Positions 1-10,616 are shown, counted from the stretch's first letter. The stretch is DNA of 64,000 nucleotides from Blastobasis lacticolella (GCA_905147135.1 LR990054.1:15289001-15353000), one strand, 5' to 3'. The notes: a model not told the origin generated them from the letters alone. Made by a program: numbers and translations.

Positions 1-39
1 TATCGTCTGAACGACACAAAACTCATAAGTCATAATCAT

Positions 40-230
40 CATCATCATCAGAGCCCATAACAGTCCACTGCAGGACTTAGGGCCTCTCCCACGAAAGGGG
101 AGGTTATTGCCATAATCTCCACGCTTGGAGATCGCAATGTTATAAATATAACAATGGAAAACGCTGCTGCCAACAGCGCGAGAATTAAGGCCCTGAAGTC
201 TGAACTTTCACGGGTCACAGGAAGCTACAC
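40..230 (-). repeat. Rep-4 copy (LINE 3' end, RTE-like style)
   Basis: This is the reverse complement of a dispersed segment also found near 10.3, 10.9, 24.8, 46.9 and 54.7 kb. Shared landmarks are a block around TGGAGATTATGGCAATAACC and a terminal ATGATG-type run, seen here as catcatcatcatca. The run at one end suggests the 3' end of a non-LTR element; class is inferred. Confidence 0.6.
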
Positions 231-814
231 TATTTCCGATTCCGAGTGTTCTGCGCTGCTTTTGACCCTGGAAAGATAATAGGATCTCGCAGTTGAAACT
301 ACAGAAATCAAAACTGCTCGGATGAAACCCGCGAGGGGGGAGGAAGGGAGGGAGTGATGAAGCTATACTAAACCCAGCTTCCTAAAACGGGTGAAAAGTC
401 TCCGAATAAAAGTCAAAGGAAATCCGAAAATAATCCGAAAAGAATATCACATTTCCGAACGGAGTCCTTGCTCAGAATAGATCAAAGGCGATGCACGGTA
501 AATAGAGGCTTACCCGCCTATTTTAAGACTGCTCAAAATAAGCACGTAACACAAAACTTTGTGACCCCCACGCAGCTATATAATGCTTTCGCGCGCATGT
601 TGTCAGCAACACACGTTTACATAAAGATATAGGTAATATAGGTATAGCAATATTAAAACACGTGGTCGTACACATGCTCTGTGTATATGTTTTGGTGTAC
701 AGGGTATTAGGTGCGTGGAAGTCCATACAAAACAGCCAAACAGCGGTTCAGATAAAATATACAGTTAAGATACTTTTGACTTAAATTAAACAAAAATAAA
801 TAGGATAGAACTGA
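231..814. other. unassigned AT-rich DNA
   Basis: I see no gene, repeat family shared with the rest of the window, or RNA gene here. Short reading frames lack recognisable domains. Confidence 0.5.
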
Positions 815-1058
815 CTCTGACACAGATGACTCTTTTCTGAGTTACGTAAGAGCTCGATGCTCTTACGGTGAGGGAAAACTGATGTATAACCGTGATCCAA
901 TATGGTCGAGTACTCCTGGTAGCAGAGTCATGGAGGTCAGATGGCAGTCGATCCACTGTAATTACCTGATCTCGAAATTCTGGATGGATTTGGGGTTCAA
1001 GGCGAACCTCGCTGCTCGTGCGCGAGAGCACAAACGGGCCATCAATGCCCTGATTATT
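815..1058 (+). mobile_element. SINE-B copy, tRNA head missing
   Basis: The body matches the other SINE-B copies: TGACTCTTTTCTGAGTTA, then TCTTACGGTGAGGGAAAA, then ATGGCAGTCGATCCACTGTA, and an end with CGCGAGAGCACAAACGGG. The tRNA-like head is absent, so this copy is 5'-truncated. Full copies with a head lie near 24.5 and 53.0 kb. Confidence 0.75.
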
Positions 1059-1075
1059 ATTATTTATTTACCATT

Positions 1076-1240
1076 ATACGGCGGGACTTCGTTCGCGTAC
1101 ACCTACTTTACCCCTACCTACTCTACTACCCTTTCTTCCTTCCTTATGAGTCACTCTATCTATTGTTGAAAACTGCATTAAAATCATAGGGGCAGTGGGC
1201 GGGAAGCGACTTCGTTTTAAGAGTATAAGAAAGCTATTGT
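1076..1240 (+). repeat. Rep-1 copy, partial
   Basis: Rep-1 is a family of about 190 bp seen eight times in this window. It has a start like ACTTCGTTCGCGTACACC, a middle with CTATCTATTGTTGAAAAC, and an end like GCGACTTTGTTTTATAC. This copy has a deletion between the middle and the end. Family class is unknown to me. Confidence 0.6.
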
Positions 1241-1704
1241 ATATTTTTCGATAATCTCTCATACATCCTCTCTACATGACCAAACCAACAGCATTCTTTC
1301 CTCTATACTAGTCAGTACATCTTCCTTCCTTCCAGCAGGTTCTCTTTCATGTATCATACGCCCTGTATTTACTCCGAGTAGGTACACCACCCGTCATTTG
1401 CATCGTTGACGTATCGATTATAATTATCGTCAGTCTGCATGCAACGGTAAAGTGGTGGATTGTTTTCAAAATGGCGGACTCTTTGGCGCGCTTTTCGCCA
1501 TCATGGAAGTAATTATCCATGATATGTAGCTTGGTGTTATTTGCTATGTTGTGTTTAGGTTATCTAGTGTAGGTAATTTTACCGTTGACATTGAGTATGC
1601 CCGTTTATTAATATTAATAACCCGGCTGAAGTGACACAGGCACATAGGTATTGACTGGTATGTATCTAGGGGCTGGGAAATGTTTTCGATACCATTCATT
1701 GCAA
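1241..1704. other. unassigned sequence
   Basis: No shared repeat or coding potential was recognised between the Rep-1 copy and the 3' end of the CR1-like LINE. Confidence 0.45.
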
Positions 1705-2006
1705 ATAGTTTCTTATTTATTTATTTATTTAACCATTTATTGTACACAAGATTGTTACAAAAAGTATATTACATAATATATTAGACACAACAGGCCAACT
1801 TATTTCTATAAAGAAATTTCTTCCAGCAGGCCTACAGCAGAGAGATCGTGATAATTAAATGCAGTAAAGACGTGCACAGTAGCAAAAACAAAATAATGAT
1901 GCTTAACTAATACAATACATAAATAAATACATACCTATATACCTACATTGAAAACAAATACATATACATACATACATACAAATACATATACACATACTTA
2001 CATATC

Positions 2007-4961
2007 TTAGACAGATAGAGAAAGGTAGTGCTCTTTTACACGTTTCTTGAAGATGAAAATAGAAGTGCTATCCCGTATTTCATGCGGAAGAGAGTTCCAC
2101 AATCTTGCCGCATGGACAGTGAATGAGTAGGAGAAAAAATCAGTGTGATGGGGAGGAATGTCTAACATAGATTTAACGGAGGATCGACAGGGCTTGTCTT
2201 GCGACCGGGAAAATTTAAAACGTTCACGAAGGTATGAGGGAGCGGAGGGATTATAAAGGACGTTATAGAGGGTAGAAAGGATCCGAGCATTCCTACGAAG
2301 CCGAATCGGGAGCCACTTGAGCTGTTTCCGAAAGCTAGAGATATGGTCGTACTTACGCAGACCAAAAATGAAGCGTATGCACAAATTTTGGAGACGTTCA
2401 AGCTTGTTTAATAGCTCCTCAGTGGCATCCAGATAGCAGGAATCGGCGTAATCAAGGATAGGAAGGAGAAGGGATTGAACGAGGGAAATTTTAGTTTTCA
2501 GGGGTAGAAAACGTTGGAAGCATTTAATTGAATGAAATGAGTAATGAAGTTTTTTGCTAACCTCATTGACGTGAGAGACCCAAGATAAGTTAGAGTCGAA
2601 TATCACTCCAAGGTTTTTCGCAGATTTACTGAGCGGTATAGGAACACCGTCAAAAAGAATCTGAGGAATATTAGAGTTGCCTCGCAGTTGTCTACACATA
2701 TAAGGGCTGCCGATTAATACAGCCTGAGATTTAATTGGGTTAACCAATAAGCCAAAGGATTTGGCCCAGTCTGAAATGCGTTGAAGGTCAGCGTTAATGC
2801 TTGTGAAAGCATCCTCAATATCTTCTACCTTAAAGTGCTGATATACTTGCAGATCGTCTGCATAGAGATGAAAGAGGGAAGAAATAATAGAAGTAACAGT
2901 GTTAATGAAAACAGAAAATAAAAGGGGAGATAGGACACCGCCCTGCGGTACACCCGCAACAAGATCGCACCAATCAGAGAAGAGCTCGTCAAGGCGGACC
3001 CGCTGCGAGCGGCCACGCAGGTATGAGTCGAACCACGCTATCGCAGAGGGGGAAATATTAAGTGAGCGTAGGGTAGCAATGAGAACGTCGAAATCAACAG
3101 AGTTGAAAGCACTACTAAAATCGAGCAGCACCAGAATCGTCAGAGACTTGTTTTCCATGGCACTGCGTATATCGTCCGTGACTTTTAGTAGTGCTGTAAC
3201 AGTACTATGGCCAGGCCGAAAGCCCGACTGAAAACACGAGAGGAGAGAATTTGACGTTAAATGCTCAGAAAGCTGCTTGTGGACAATGTGTTCGAGGATC
3301 TTGGAGAGAAAGGGCAACACAGATATAGGGCGGAGACTGGAAAAAGAGGAGGGGTTGGAGATTTTTGGAAGTGGAATAACGTTTGCTTGTTTCCAAGACG
3401 TGGGGAATGAACTCGATACCAGGGAATGATTGAAAATATGAGTGAGAATAGGTAAGAGTTCCGGGAGTAGGAGGGAGATCATACGGGAACAAACATTATC
3501 ATTGCCCACAGCAGTGGAAGTGATGGATGTAATGTGCTTCCTAACTTCCCCCTCAGCGACAGGTGAAAAACAGAAAGAAGAACAGGAAGGAAGAGGCTGA
3601 TTATTAAGCCGCGTTATGGTGCAAGATTTGGCGTTAGCATCTAAGGTCACTGGTGGAGTAGAAAAATGGGTGTTGAGAGCATTTAAATCTATAGTAGAAC
3701 CATCAAATGAAACAGAAGATTTACCAATACCCAATGACCTTAGGAACGTCCAAATCTTCGCGGCGGAAGAACCAGCGATAGTACTATGGATGTAGCGCCT
3801 CTTCGCATCTCTACACAGACGACTGCAATAATTACGAAAATATTTGAATCGTTCAAGATTTTGAGCCGAAGGATTTTTCCTATAGCGCCGTCTAGCGCTG
3901 TCACGCTTGGACATGAAATCCCTAATTTCCTGACTTAACCACGGTGCAGGCACTTGCTTAATCTTAACTCTCCTGACGGGGGCGTGAGTGTCAAAAATCT
4001 TAAAGATACGGGACTCAAACTCCTGGACTTTCACGTCAATGTGGTCAGCGTCAAATATAGGGTTCCAGTCTGTACTAGCAAATTCACGCTTCAATGCCTC
4101 CAAGTCAATACCCCTGAAATTTCGCAAAAACAGGAACTTGGGTTTAGGTTTAGGTATAACAATTTTAAGAGAAACATAAATTAAGTCGTGATAGGAAAAG
4201 GGAGCAGGAAACTGACCAAAAGTAGAGATTTTATCAATGGAGGATGTTATGATGAGATCTAAGAGAGAAGGAGTACAGTTAGGAGAGTGATGGGTAGCAG
4301 AAAGTGGGAGAATATGCAAATTAACCGAGGACAAGAGGGATCGGAGCTTGTGGGCCCTAACATCATTTTTGAGCAAACATGTGTTAAAGTCCCCTAATAA
4401 GAGAACATTATCAAAGTTAGGACAAAGGTTGTTAAGCAGGTTTTCAAGCGAGTTAAAATAATCGATATGTAGTGAGGGACTGTAGACCACACCAAGCAGA
4501 ATTTTTTTGTGGTGTACGGTCAGCTCAATGAAAAGATGCTCGGCAGAGCTCGAATACTTGCTGGGTGATGCACTTACAATAGAGTACTGAATGTCTGCAC
4601 GTAGATAGATAGCAACACCACCTCCCCCCTTGCCCGTACGGTCATTACGAATAAGTTTAAAGTTAGGAATTGGGAATTGGGAAGAAGGCAGAGAGGGCTT
4701 CAAGAAAGATTCCGAAATAAGAATGGCGTCAACAGGACTGCCGCTGAACGAAGCTAAAAGGTCAGAGTGATGGCAGGGAATGCTCTGGGCATTAATATGA
4801 ATGATATTAAGGTTGTTAGGGAAAGAGGAGAGGGAGACATTCAACTGATCATGAACAGAAAGATTTGTGGAACTGTCACTGTCGCTGCCAGATTCAGCAG
4901 TAAAGAAACTCTCAGAAGACGATGAGCAGTGTAAAATATCAATATCATGTAAACTGTCCAT
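2007..4961 (-). CDS. CR1-like LINE ORF2: endonuclease-reverse transcriptase, 984 aa
   Basis: This encodes the enzyme that nicks genomic DNA and reverse-transcribes the element RNA (target-primed reverse transcription). Residues 1-50 are a Ser/Asp-rich leader. An APE-type endonuclease follows (about 50-270), with N57 in INAQS, E84 in LISES, GDFN at 190-193, D235, and SYHD at 256-259. The RT (about 470-780) has FRPGHST, catalytic D614 in LLDFSSAF, GVPQGGVLSPLLF at 670-682 and YADD at 700-703. The C-terminus has the LINE motif RLWNSLP and no RNase H. The frame is open from ATG to stop with all expected catalytic residues, so it could be functional. The first ATG was taken as start because stops precede it. 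Confidence 0.9.
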   Translation of the reverse strand: MDSLHDIDILHCSSSSESFFTAESGSDSDSSTNLSVHDQLNVSLSSFPNNLNIIHINAQSIPCHHSDLLASFSGSPVDAILISESFLKPSLPSSQFPIPNFKLIRNDRTGKGGGGVAIYLRADIQYSIVSASPSKYSSSAEHLFIELTVHHKKILLGVVYSPSLHIDYFNSLENLLNNLCPNFDNVLLLGDFNTCLLKNDVRAHKLRSLLSSVNLHILPLSATHHSPNCTPSLLDLIITSSIDKISTFGQFPAPFSYHDLIYVSLKIVIPKPKPKFLFLRNFRGIDLEALKREFASTDWNPIFDADHIDVKVQEFESRIFKIFDTHAPVRRVKIKQVPAPWLSQEIRDFMSKRDSARRRYRKNPSAQNLERFKYFRNYCSRLCRDAKRRYIHSTIAGSSAAKIWTFLRSLGIGKSSVSFDGSTIDLNALNTHFSTPPVTLDANAKSCTITRLNNQPLPSCSSFCFSPVAEGEVRKHITSITSTAVGNDNVCSRMISLLLPELLPILTHIFNHSLVSSSFPTSWKQANVIPLPKISNPSSFSSLRPISVLPFLSKILEHIVHKQLSEHLTSNSLLSCFQSGFRPGHSTVTALLKVTDDIRSAMENKSLTILVLLDFSSAFNSVDFDVLIATLRSLNISPSAIAWFDSYLRGRSQRVRLDELFSDWCDLVAGVPQGGVLSPLLFSVFINTVTSIISSLFHLYADDLQVYQHFKVEDIEDAFTSINADLQRISDWAKSFGLLVNPIKSQAVLIGSPYMCRQLRGNSNIPQILFDGVPIPLSKSAKNLGVIFDSNLSWVSHVNEVSKKLHYSFHSIKCFQRFLPLKTKISLVQSLLLPILDYADSCYLDATEELLNKLERLQNLCIRFIFGLRKYDHISSFRKQLKWLPIRLRRNARILSTLYNVLYNPSAPSYLRERFKFSRSQDKPCRSSVKSMLDIPPHHTDFFSYSFTVHAARLWNSLPHEIRDSTSIFIFKKRVKEHYLSLSV

Positions 4962-5464
4962 TAAATAAATAACCTAAGTATATTAATATAATATTTTAAA
5001 TAAACTAAAATAAGATTAACTAATTAAAAATCAATAAAATAATAACTATTATCACCAGTACCCACCGCAGCGTGCTGGAAGAATGAATCACTATCACTAA
5101 ATAATTTACCTCAAAACAATAACAAGAAATCTGGCGAGAAAAAGAAAAGAAAAGTGCAAGAATCCAAGCCGATAAAAAAAAAAAAAATATGACATTCAAA
5201 CATAAAAAGTCTGCAATTTGCACGAATAAAACGCACCACTTTGACAAGACAGATTTGACAACTAAAAAGTAAACAAACATGCATAGTAATTTTGAAATGA
5301 CCGACATACATTTATAAATAACGTAATGCTAAATGAAGTGAGAATTAAATTATTTCAACATTTTTGCCGGTGAAAAATTATTAAGGTAATTTGGAATAAA
5401 AGTGAATATTATACGACAAAGTTACGAAGATGGACTAAACTATATCTGAGTAGGTAATTAGGTA
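4962..5464 (-). other. inter-ORF spacer of the CR1-like LINE
   Basis: AT-rich spacer of about 500 bp between ORF1 and ORF2. Reading frames here are hydrophobic low-complexity shadows (up to 95 aa) without recognisable domains. It may carry whatever drives ORF2 translation, but no signal is visible. Confidence 0.5.
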
Positions 5465-6027
5465 TTACTTCCTAGTCCGCTTAACAACTGGGGCCGAGGC
5501 AGCCGCAGGTTTTGAAGGAGCCTTGGGCTTGGGCAAAGCCGCAGGAACCGAAGACTCGGACTTCTCTGCAGCAGGAGACTTAACCGCCGGGAAAATGCTT
5601 GTTAGGGCTTGCAACTCACTGGCGGTCTCGATCTTCTTACGCGACTTGTTTGGCAAGATAATGGCGATTTTACCATCGACGGACCAACAGCTCCTCACAC
5701 CAAAGTGCTTACGGGCAGCCATGAACACGTCGTGTCTAGATTTTGTTAGAAATTCCGACACGACGATTCCCGTACTCTTGAGCGAGGTTTTCGAATCCCA
5801 GACGTGGCGGCGAATCTCCAAATCTCGAAAACGCACTAGAAAAGGACGAGGCTTCTCACCAGGGGCTCCCAATCGATGACATGATTGTAAATCACCTGAG
5901 GTAATATCCGGTAGCTGCATCTTGTTTGCTATTATGTCAACGAGTACCTCACTAACTATTTCGTCCTTCTTTTCAGCAATTCCGTGGAAAAGGAGAGTCT
6001 TTCTTCGTGCTTGTGTTTGAAAATAAT
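5465..6027 (-). pseudogene. CR1-like LINE ORF1, 5'-disrupted
   Basis: From a Met codon ending at 5920 the frame runs 151 aa. The same frame stays open upstream to about 6027 and reads RRKTLLFHGIAEKKDE before that Met, so the Met is internal. The part with LLFHGIAE and QSCHRLG resembles the RRM-like core of L1/CR1-type ORF1 proteins, which bind element RNA. The C-terminus is Ala/Pro/Lys-rich and ends KRTRK. MITE-3 (6033-6125) lies where the rest of the 5' coding part should be, and I found no clear continuation beyond it. ORF1 is therefore probably broken, so the element would need ORF1 supplied in trans. Confidence 0.65.
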
Positions 6028-6032
6028 GTTAT

Positions 6033-6125
6033 TAGAGTCAGCTGCAGAGAGAACTGACTCCCTTACTGTACGTTTAATACCTTACTGTATGCTAGGGGAA
6101 TCCATTCACTCTGCTGCTGACTGTA
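6033..6125. mobile_element. MITE-3 copy, short form (89 bp), in CR1-like ORF1
   Basis: Inverted termini read GAGTCAGCTGCAGAGAGAA on the left and, reverse-complemented on the right, CAGTCAGCAGCAGAG. TA dinucleotides flank both ends (6033-6034, 6124-6125). It matches 9635-9717 and the ends of 16662-17248. TA duplications suggest a Tc1/mariner-type non-autonomous element. Confidence 0.7.
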
Positions 6126-7162
6126 CCTAACTTCAATCTCTATTTATACAGTAACGTAAAAAGAACACAGGCTCTTTTTAAGCACGATAAGAAAATAGAA
6201 AAGGTACAGAATACAGACCATGGTGGCTACAGTGCCACAAATTTAACTGACCTGGGGGCGAAAAAAAGTACCGCCGCTTTGAAATGTAAGTACCTACCTA
6301 TTATTTTGTTGTCAACAACACTAACATCGTCTCCGGATCAAACTTTGTGGGACTACTGAGACATCCCCTTGCAACTGGGATCAACAATTCTTTCACTGTC
6401 GCTCGACGTTCTCTTACGTCACTCGTCTTACTTACTTTTTTTTAAATTTATATGGCCCGGCTACCCGCCGTCACACCACGCTGGCCTTCCACCAAGTTTA
6501 TTATCACAAGGAAGCGCCGCTCGGCATTGTTCCAGCGCGGATTTATTTGCGGGCGCAGCTGTGACTACATAAATCGGGAGCAGCGTCACGGCTGGACTAG
6601 GGACTTCGGTGCAAACTGCCATGCTTATAGGTTGTTTTCTATTTTGCTATTTTTTGTTTCCAATTAAATGTGACGGTTTCTCTGCATGTTTACGTGACAT
6701 CATCGCGTTATTATTTTTATATTAGTTATTTATTTATTTTTACTTCATGCACAAACAACACAATGGCGGACTTAAAGCTAAAATAGCATTATCTACCCGC
6801 CTATCAGGAGAGATAACAATCTGAAAAATGATAAAAATGATAATGTAAGTAAATAAAATTTTAATTTAGGTAAATAGTCGATAATCATAGAATATTTACT
6901 AAATGAAAACTAGTTACCTACTTAATTAAAAAAATAATTATTCCCTTTAATTGATTTTTGGCACACTTTTATAGAGTTTATCTTTTAGGTATAGAAGGCA
7001 GCACCTCAACTTGTTTACCTAGGGTTTGCCTTCTGTACATATAATTATTTTACCAGTATCTCGTTATTATATAATAGTTTAGTAATTCTTACCCTGCGTA
7101 CCGCTTTTATGCAATACCATTTACTCCCAGTACTTCCTACGTAATCAAACCATATCATAGTT
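6126..7162. other. unassigned sequence
   Basis: About 1 kb without a shared repeat or recognisable coding region. Any lost 5' part of the CR1-like LINE would lie at its left edge, but I cannot recognise it. Confidence 0.45.
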
Positions 7163-7415
7163 TGACTACCTAGGTGGTTCAGTTGGTTAACAAAGTCTGC
7201 CACGCAGAGGTCCCGGGTTCGATTCCCGGCTGGTCAGAAATTTATTGATAATTTTAATTTCTATTACGGGTCTGGGTATTGTATGTATAATAAGTATGTA
7301 TTTAAAAAAATCTCATTAGTTTAATAGTTTTCAGGCACCCACAACGCAGGCTTTACCCTAAAGCAAGGGCTAGATGACGCAGTGGGAATTCTCCAAACAT
7401 ATTTATTATCGTATT
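7163..7415 (+). mobile_element. SINE-A copy, full length
   Basis: A tRNA-like head carries an A-box-like TAGGTGGTTCAGTTGG and a B box GGTTCGATTCC. It is followed by AATTTCTATTACGGGTCTGG, a GTATAATAAGTATGTATTTA segment, and a tail resembling AGGGCTAGATGACGCAGTG. Eight or more copies occur here on both strands. The Pol III boxes are inside the head. Confidence 0.8.
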
Positions 7416-7792
7416 AGTTACTTAATGAAATACGGTTAGTAGTAGTTAGTAGTCAATAGCCGGCTCTTTAGAAAGCGCACGAGCTAAACATTTCGCCGCT
7501 AAACAATTGGATTTATTTTTAAATTGGAAGAGCGCCACGCATTCTTACATTTTTCGCGTCTGTGAGTGTTATCGTTGTAAATTAGCTTATGTACAGCATG
7601 TTGTTTAACATACTGTAAACTATATATGAAGAGCTGGTCACTAAATCCGGGAATCATAATTATGGGATTTTCCCTATTATTTGAACCGTTCGCTACCGGT
7701 GTTGCCAATAAAAAAATAAAAAAAATTCATTTGAAAATCAAAAGAAGGAAACAGTTCGACTCGAATCTGTTAAAAATAGGTCTACAGGTTGG

Positions 7793-8046
7793 TAGAGCTC
7801 GTCTAATTTAAATGACGCGCCCCACTATCGCATTAACGCACACAAGCAAGTTTAAAATATGGACGCAATACATATACAAATGCCGTTGTAATTGGTCATT
7901 CAGTTGCCGGTAAGATTCAAACGTAGGAGCTCGCATCGTTCATTGGCTCCCGCACAGATGAGGTGTCGTTATTAATATTTGCACTCACACGTCGAAATCA
8001 ACTAACTAAGTAGTGGGGCGCGTCATCTTAGACTAGATGAGCTCTA
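7793..8046. mobile_element. MITE-1 copy (250 bp, TA duplication)
   Basis: Terminal inverted repeats are GAGCTCGTCTA...GACGCGCCCCACTA on the left and the complement GTGGGGCGCGTCAT...TAGATGAGCTC on the right. TA lies on each side (7793-7794, 8045-8046). Other copies are near 12.1-12.8, 20.4, 53.0 and 55.9 kb. TA duplication and about 35-bp TIRs fit Tc1/mariner-type MITEs. Confidence 0.85.
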
Positions 8047-8312
8047 ACAGTTACCTGGTGGTATGTGATTAGTCTATAGTGCTGTTCTTTTGTGTGGAAT
8101 GAAACTTGCCGTTCAGTTTCAGTGTCCCCAATTCGAAGAAAATTAATTAACTTCAGCTTCAAAGGTAGCAAAACTATTTCGTAGTTTCCAAACGCTCGGG
8201 ATTTCGTAGTAAACGGATGATTAAAAGCCTCTTTCTCAGATCGTCTTTATAGGGAAAAGTCGTAAGTGATGTAATAGTACTTAAGCTGGTATTACTTGAT
8301 AAGGAATAAATC

Positions 8313-8412
8313 AGCTTACGACGAGAGGATGCCGAGGACCGGGCGAAGTGGAGAATATTGAGTAGGAAAGCGGCTGGCAGAGGCCGGGATAAGCGCTAGG
8401 ACGATGATGATG
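8313..8412 (+). pseudogene. RTE-like LINE ORF C-terminal scrap
   Basis: One frame reads REDAEDRAKWRILSRKAAG and stops at 8397-8399, followed by GATGATGATGATG. The DAEDRAKWR motif before the stop is typical of lepidopteran RTE-like LINE C-termini and recurs near 27.3, 32.9 and 45.4 kb. Only the last 30 or so codons remain. Confidence 0.65.
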
Positions 8413-8734
8413 ATCATGAATAAGGAATAAATAATCTCAAAGAAGATAATGATGATGATGATGAAGAAGCCGAGAGACGGCCGAGTTGAATTACTGATTG
8501 ACTGATAGCCTTTAATAGTAACAATAAATTATGATAAAATGCAAATTGTTGAAAATCAATTATTTTAATTACGACGTCAGTTGTCTAAGTGATCTATACA
8601 ATCTTATATAAGATTTTTTGCGAACTGAATAGTGTCGGAGTTTTGAACCGCTGACATGTCTAAACAAACGCAGACAGAAAGGTACATATTCGAATAATTT
8701 CAAATTGATTCGAATATGTACCTTTATTTTTATG

Positions 8735-8900
8735 CTACTAACTAACAAACGAGCAGACAACCCACCGGATGGTAAGTGGTAACTGTCGCCATAACATCTA
8801 CAATTCATACATTTAGGTTGTCAGCAACAAAAATGCAGAACCGCAGGTGCGTTGTCACTGTGAGGACTAAGATGAAATGCCTCATGCCTGTAATTTTCGT
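8735..8900 (+). repeat. Rep-5 copy (probable LINE 3' region)
   Basis: Shared block GGTAACTGTCGCC...CATCTACAATTCATACATTTAGG...GCGTTGTCACTGTGAGGAC. It also occurs near 21.2 and 46.5 kb in the same orientation, and near 23.1-23.5 kb in reverse, where it is split by an insertion. Confidence 0.6.
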
Positions 8901-9169
8901 ACCTAATTGTGCCTCCGATTTACTTCAATGCCGTGAGAACTTACATAGCGCTGTTTCTCTTATAAATGGCTCTTTCCCATTGGGAATGTTGCCAATTAAA
9001 ATAACTCTGCTCTTTTCCAATTTGCAGTTGCATCACGCTGTATAAGCATTGTTATGTCAGAGTGACGTCAGTGTGTTATTTATACGGTCTTATTTGGCAT
9101 GCCATTATAAGTGGGGCTATCATTAATATAAATTTAGTTTTATACCTAGAATTAATCTTTCCGCCCGTG

Positions 9170-9425
9170 AAGACTACATTTTAGAGTCGAGAAAGTGGAG
9201 ATTGGGGGAAGGGGGGATTAAAAGTAGCCTATGTGTTATTACAGACCCTAATCCAGGTACCTACCAAATTTCATCGAAATCCGTTCACCCGATTAGGCAT
9301 GAAGACATAGCAACATTGAATTTCGGGATAAATTAAGTGCTATTCTGACAAATTTGATTAAAATCCGTTTAGTAGTTTTTGCGTGAAGGAGTAACATCCA
9401 ACTAAATTCAAAGATCCTTACAAAC
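9170..9425 (+). repeat. Rep-7 copy
   Basis: Contains AGTAGCCTATGTG, CAAATTTCATCGAAATCCG and GTAGTTTTTGCGTGAAGGAG. These are landmarks of a family common in insect genomes. Related pieces lie near 32.6, 55.4 and 63.8 kb. Confidence 0.5.
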
Positions 9426-9634
9426 TAATGCCTACCTAACATTAATGTGATAAGTGGAATGGTTCTGGGTCTCAGGTAGCACGGCGTCATCATCCTGCAG
9501 TCAATTCCGGCTTCTGTCCGTTACTAATTTAAAACAATGAAATGACATTAGCTGAGAGCATGCCACGCATGTTGGCGCGTGGCAAAAATGACAGTTCAAA
9601 TTATGGTAACTACTTTTGACATTAAGTTGTTTTG

Positions 9635-9717
9635 TACAGTCGGCTGCAGAGAGAACAGACCCCCTACAATACATTTAATATATGCTAGGGAGTCCAGTCA
9701 CTCCGCAGCCGATTGTA
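9635..9717. mobile_element. MITE-3 copy, short form (79 bp)
   Basis: CAGTCGGCTGCAGAGAGAA on the left and its imperfect complement ending CGCAGCCGATTG on the right, with flanking TA at 9635-9636 and 9716-9717. Almost all of the element is TIR. Confidence 0.7.
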
Positions 9718-10254
9718 CTAAGTACTATAACACTCTAACTTCTAATTCAAATGGAACACATTTGAATTCCTACCTAGCTAGTGCTATGTGTGCTCATAGA
9801 GGTAGCCTACAGACCTACATACTACTTACTGTAACCTGCTTAACCTACTAAAGACCAGGCCACCCTATTGGAGCACCAACCCATCCTGAAAGCCTACTTA
9901 TCTTAGAGCCCGTCTTAACCTAAGGTCTGCCAGAGCCCACATGCTACAGTATCTAGGTATAGGTAGTTCGTGCCAGAAGGATTGGTAACAGCGGACATTG
10001 ATCTCCCGGCCAGAACTAATATGTAAGCGGTCAAAGGGATAGCTGTAACTCTTCGTATTCGTTACAATTTACCGAAATAGAAAAGTCGTGTTCATAAGTG
10101 CAAGACCACATTAAAATTCATATTCCTGTGCTGTTAAAATGATTTATAGTATGTAGCGGACTCTTCGAAAGGGAATAAAGTAGAGAACATTTTAAAATTA
10201 AACATAAAATTAACATGCTCTGTCTAGTTGTATTGTCTATTATATTTTATTTTA
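9718..10254. other. unassigned sequence
   Basis: Nothing recognised. Confidence 0.4.
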
Positions 10255-10470
10255 TTAGTCGCCTTGTACGACACCCACGAGGGTGTCGTACAAGATCTGT
10301 CTCCGTAGGCTGGAAAATGGGCAGCAGCGTTTTCCATTGTTATACTTATAATACTGCGATCTCCAACCCGCCTGCCAAGCGTGGAGATTATGGCAATAAC
10401 CTCCCTTTCGTGGGAGAGGCCTGAAGTGCTGCAGTGCACTGTTATGCACTGTTATGATGATGAAGTATAT
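10255..10470 (+). repeat. Rep-4 copy with a perfect internal palindrome
   Basis: Matches the Rep-4 consensus from TCTCCGTAGGCTGG through GTGGAGATTATGGCAATAAC to ATGATGATGAAG. Its left end holds a perfect 13-bp inverted repeat (10264-10276 / 10281-10293, loop ACGA). The left arm is the complement of sequence normally found only once in the family. Confidence 0.65.
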
Positions 10471-10519
10471 TATAGTAGGTATTCTATATCGCGCATGTCA
10501 ATCTGCTTTACTTATCACA

Positions 10520-10616
10520 TCTGTCTTCTGTGGGCCTGCTGGAAGAAATTTCTTTTTAGAAATAAGCAGTGTGTCGATATTTCTCTATGTATTTTATTGT
10601 GTGGAATAAAGTGTTA
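10520..10616 (+). repeat. CR1-like LINE 3'-end fragment
   Basis: Contains GCCTGCTGGAAGAAATTTCT, AATAAGCAGTG, then ATTTTATTGTGTGGAATAAA. This is the sense-strand equivalent of the tail of the CR1-like LINE at 1.7 kb. AATAAA could act as the element's polyadenylation signal. Confidence 0.6.

Larger units (their letters stand above)
1705..6034 (-). mobile_element. CR1-like non-LTR retrotransposon, near full length
   Basis: A minus-strand LINE with ORF1 (about 5465-6027) and ORF2 (2007-4961) separated by about 500 bp. The 3' UTR (about 1705-2006) ends in ATTT-type tandem repeats rather than poly-A, which fits CR1-group elements. The same 3' tail, with TTCCAGCAGGCCT and TTTATTGT, recurs as fragments near 10.55, 33.3, 57.1 and 61.45 kb. 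The 5' side is interrupted by MITE-3 at 6033-6125 and I cannot place the true 5' end. ORF2 is uninterrupted, so this copy is fairly young. CR1 assignment rests on domain layout (EN-RT, no RNase H) and tail type. Confidence 0.8.

Noticed and set aside
7163..7240. possible tRNA genes at tRNA-like heads (7.2, 44.4, 47.3, 52.0, 53.3, 58.7 kb)
   Set aside because: Each is followed by the shared SINE body, lacks a convincing acceptor stem, and recurs many times, so these are SINE heads.
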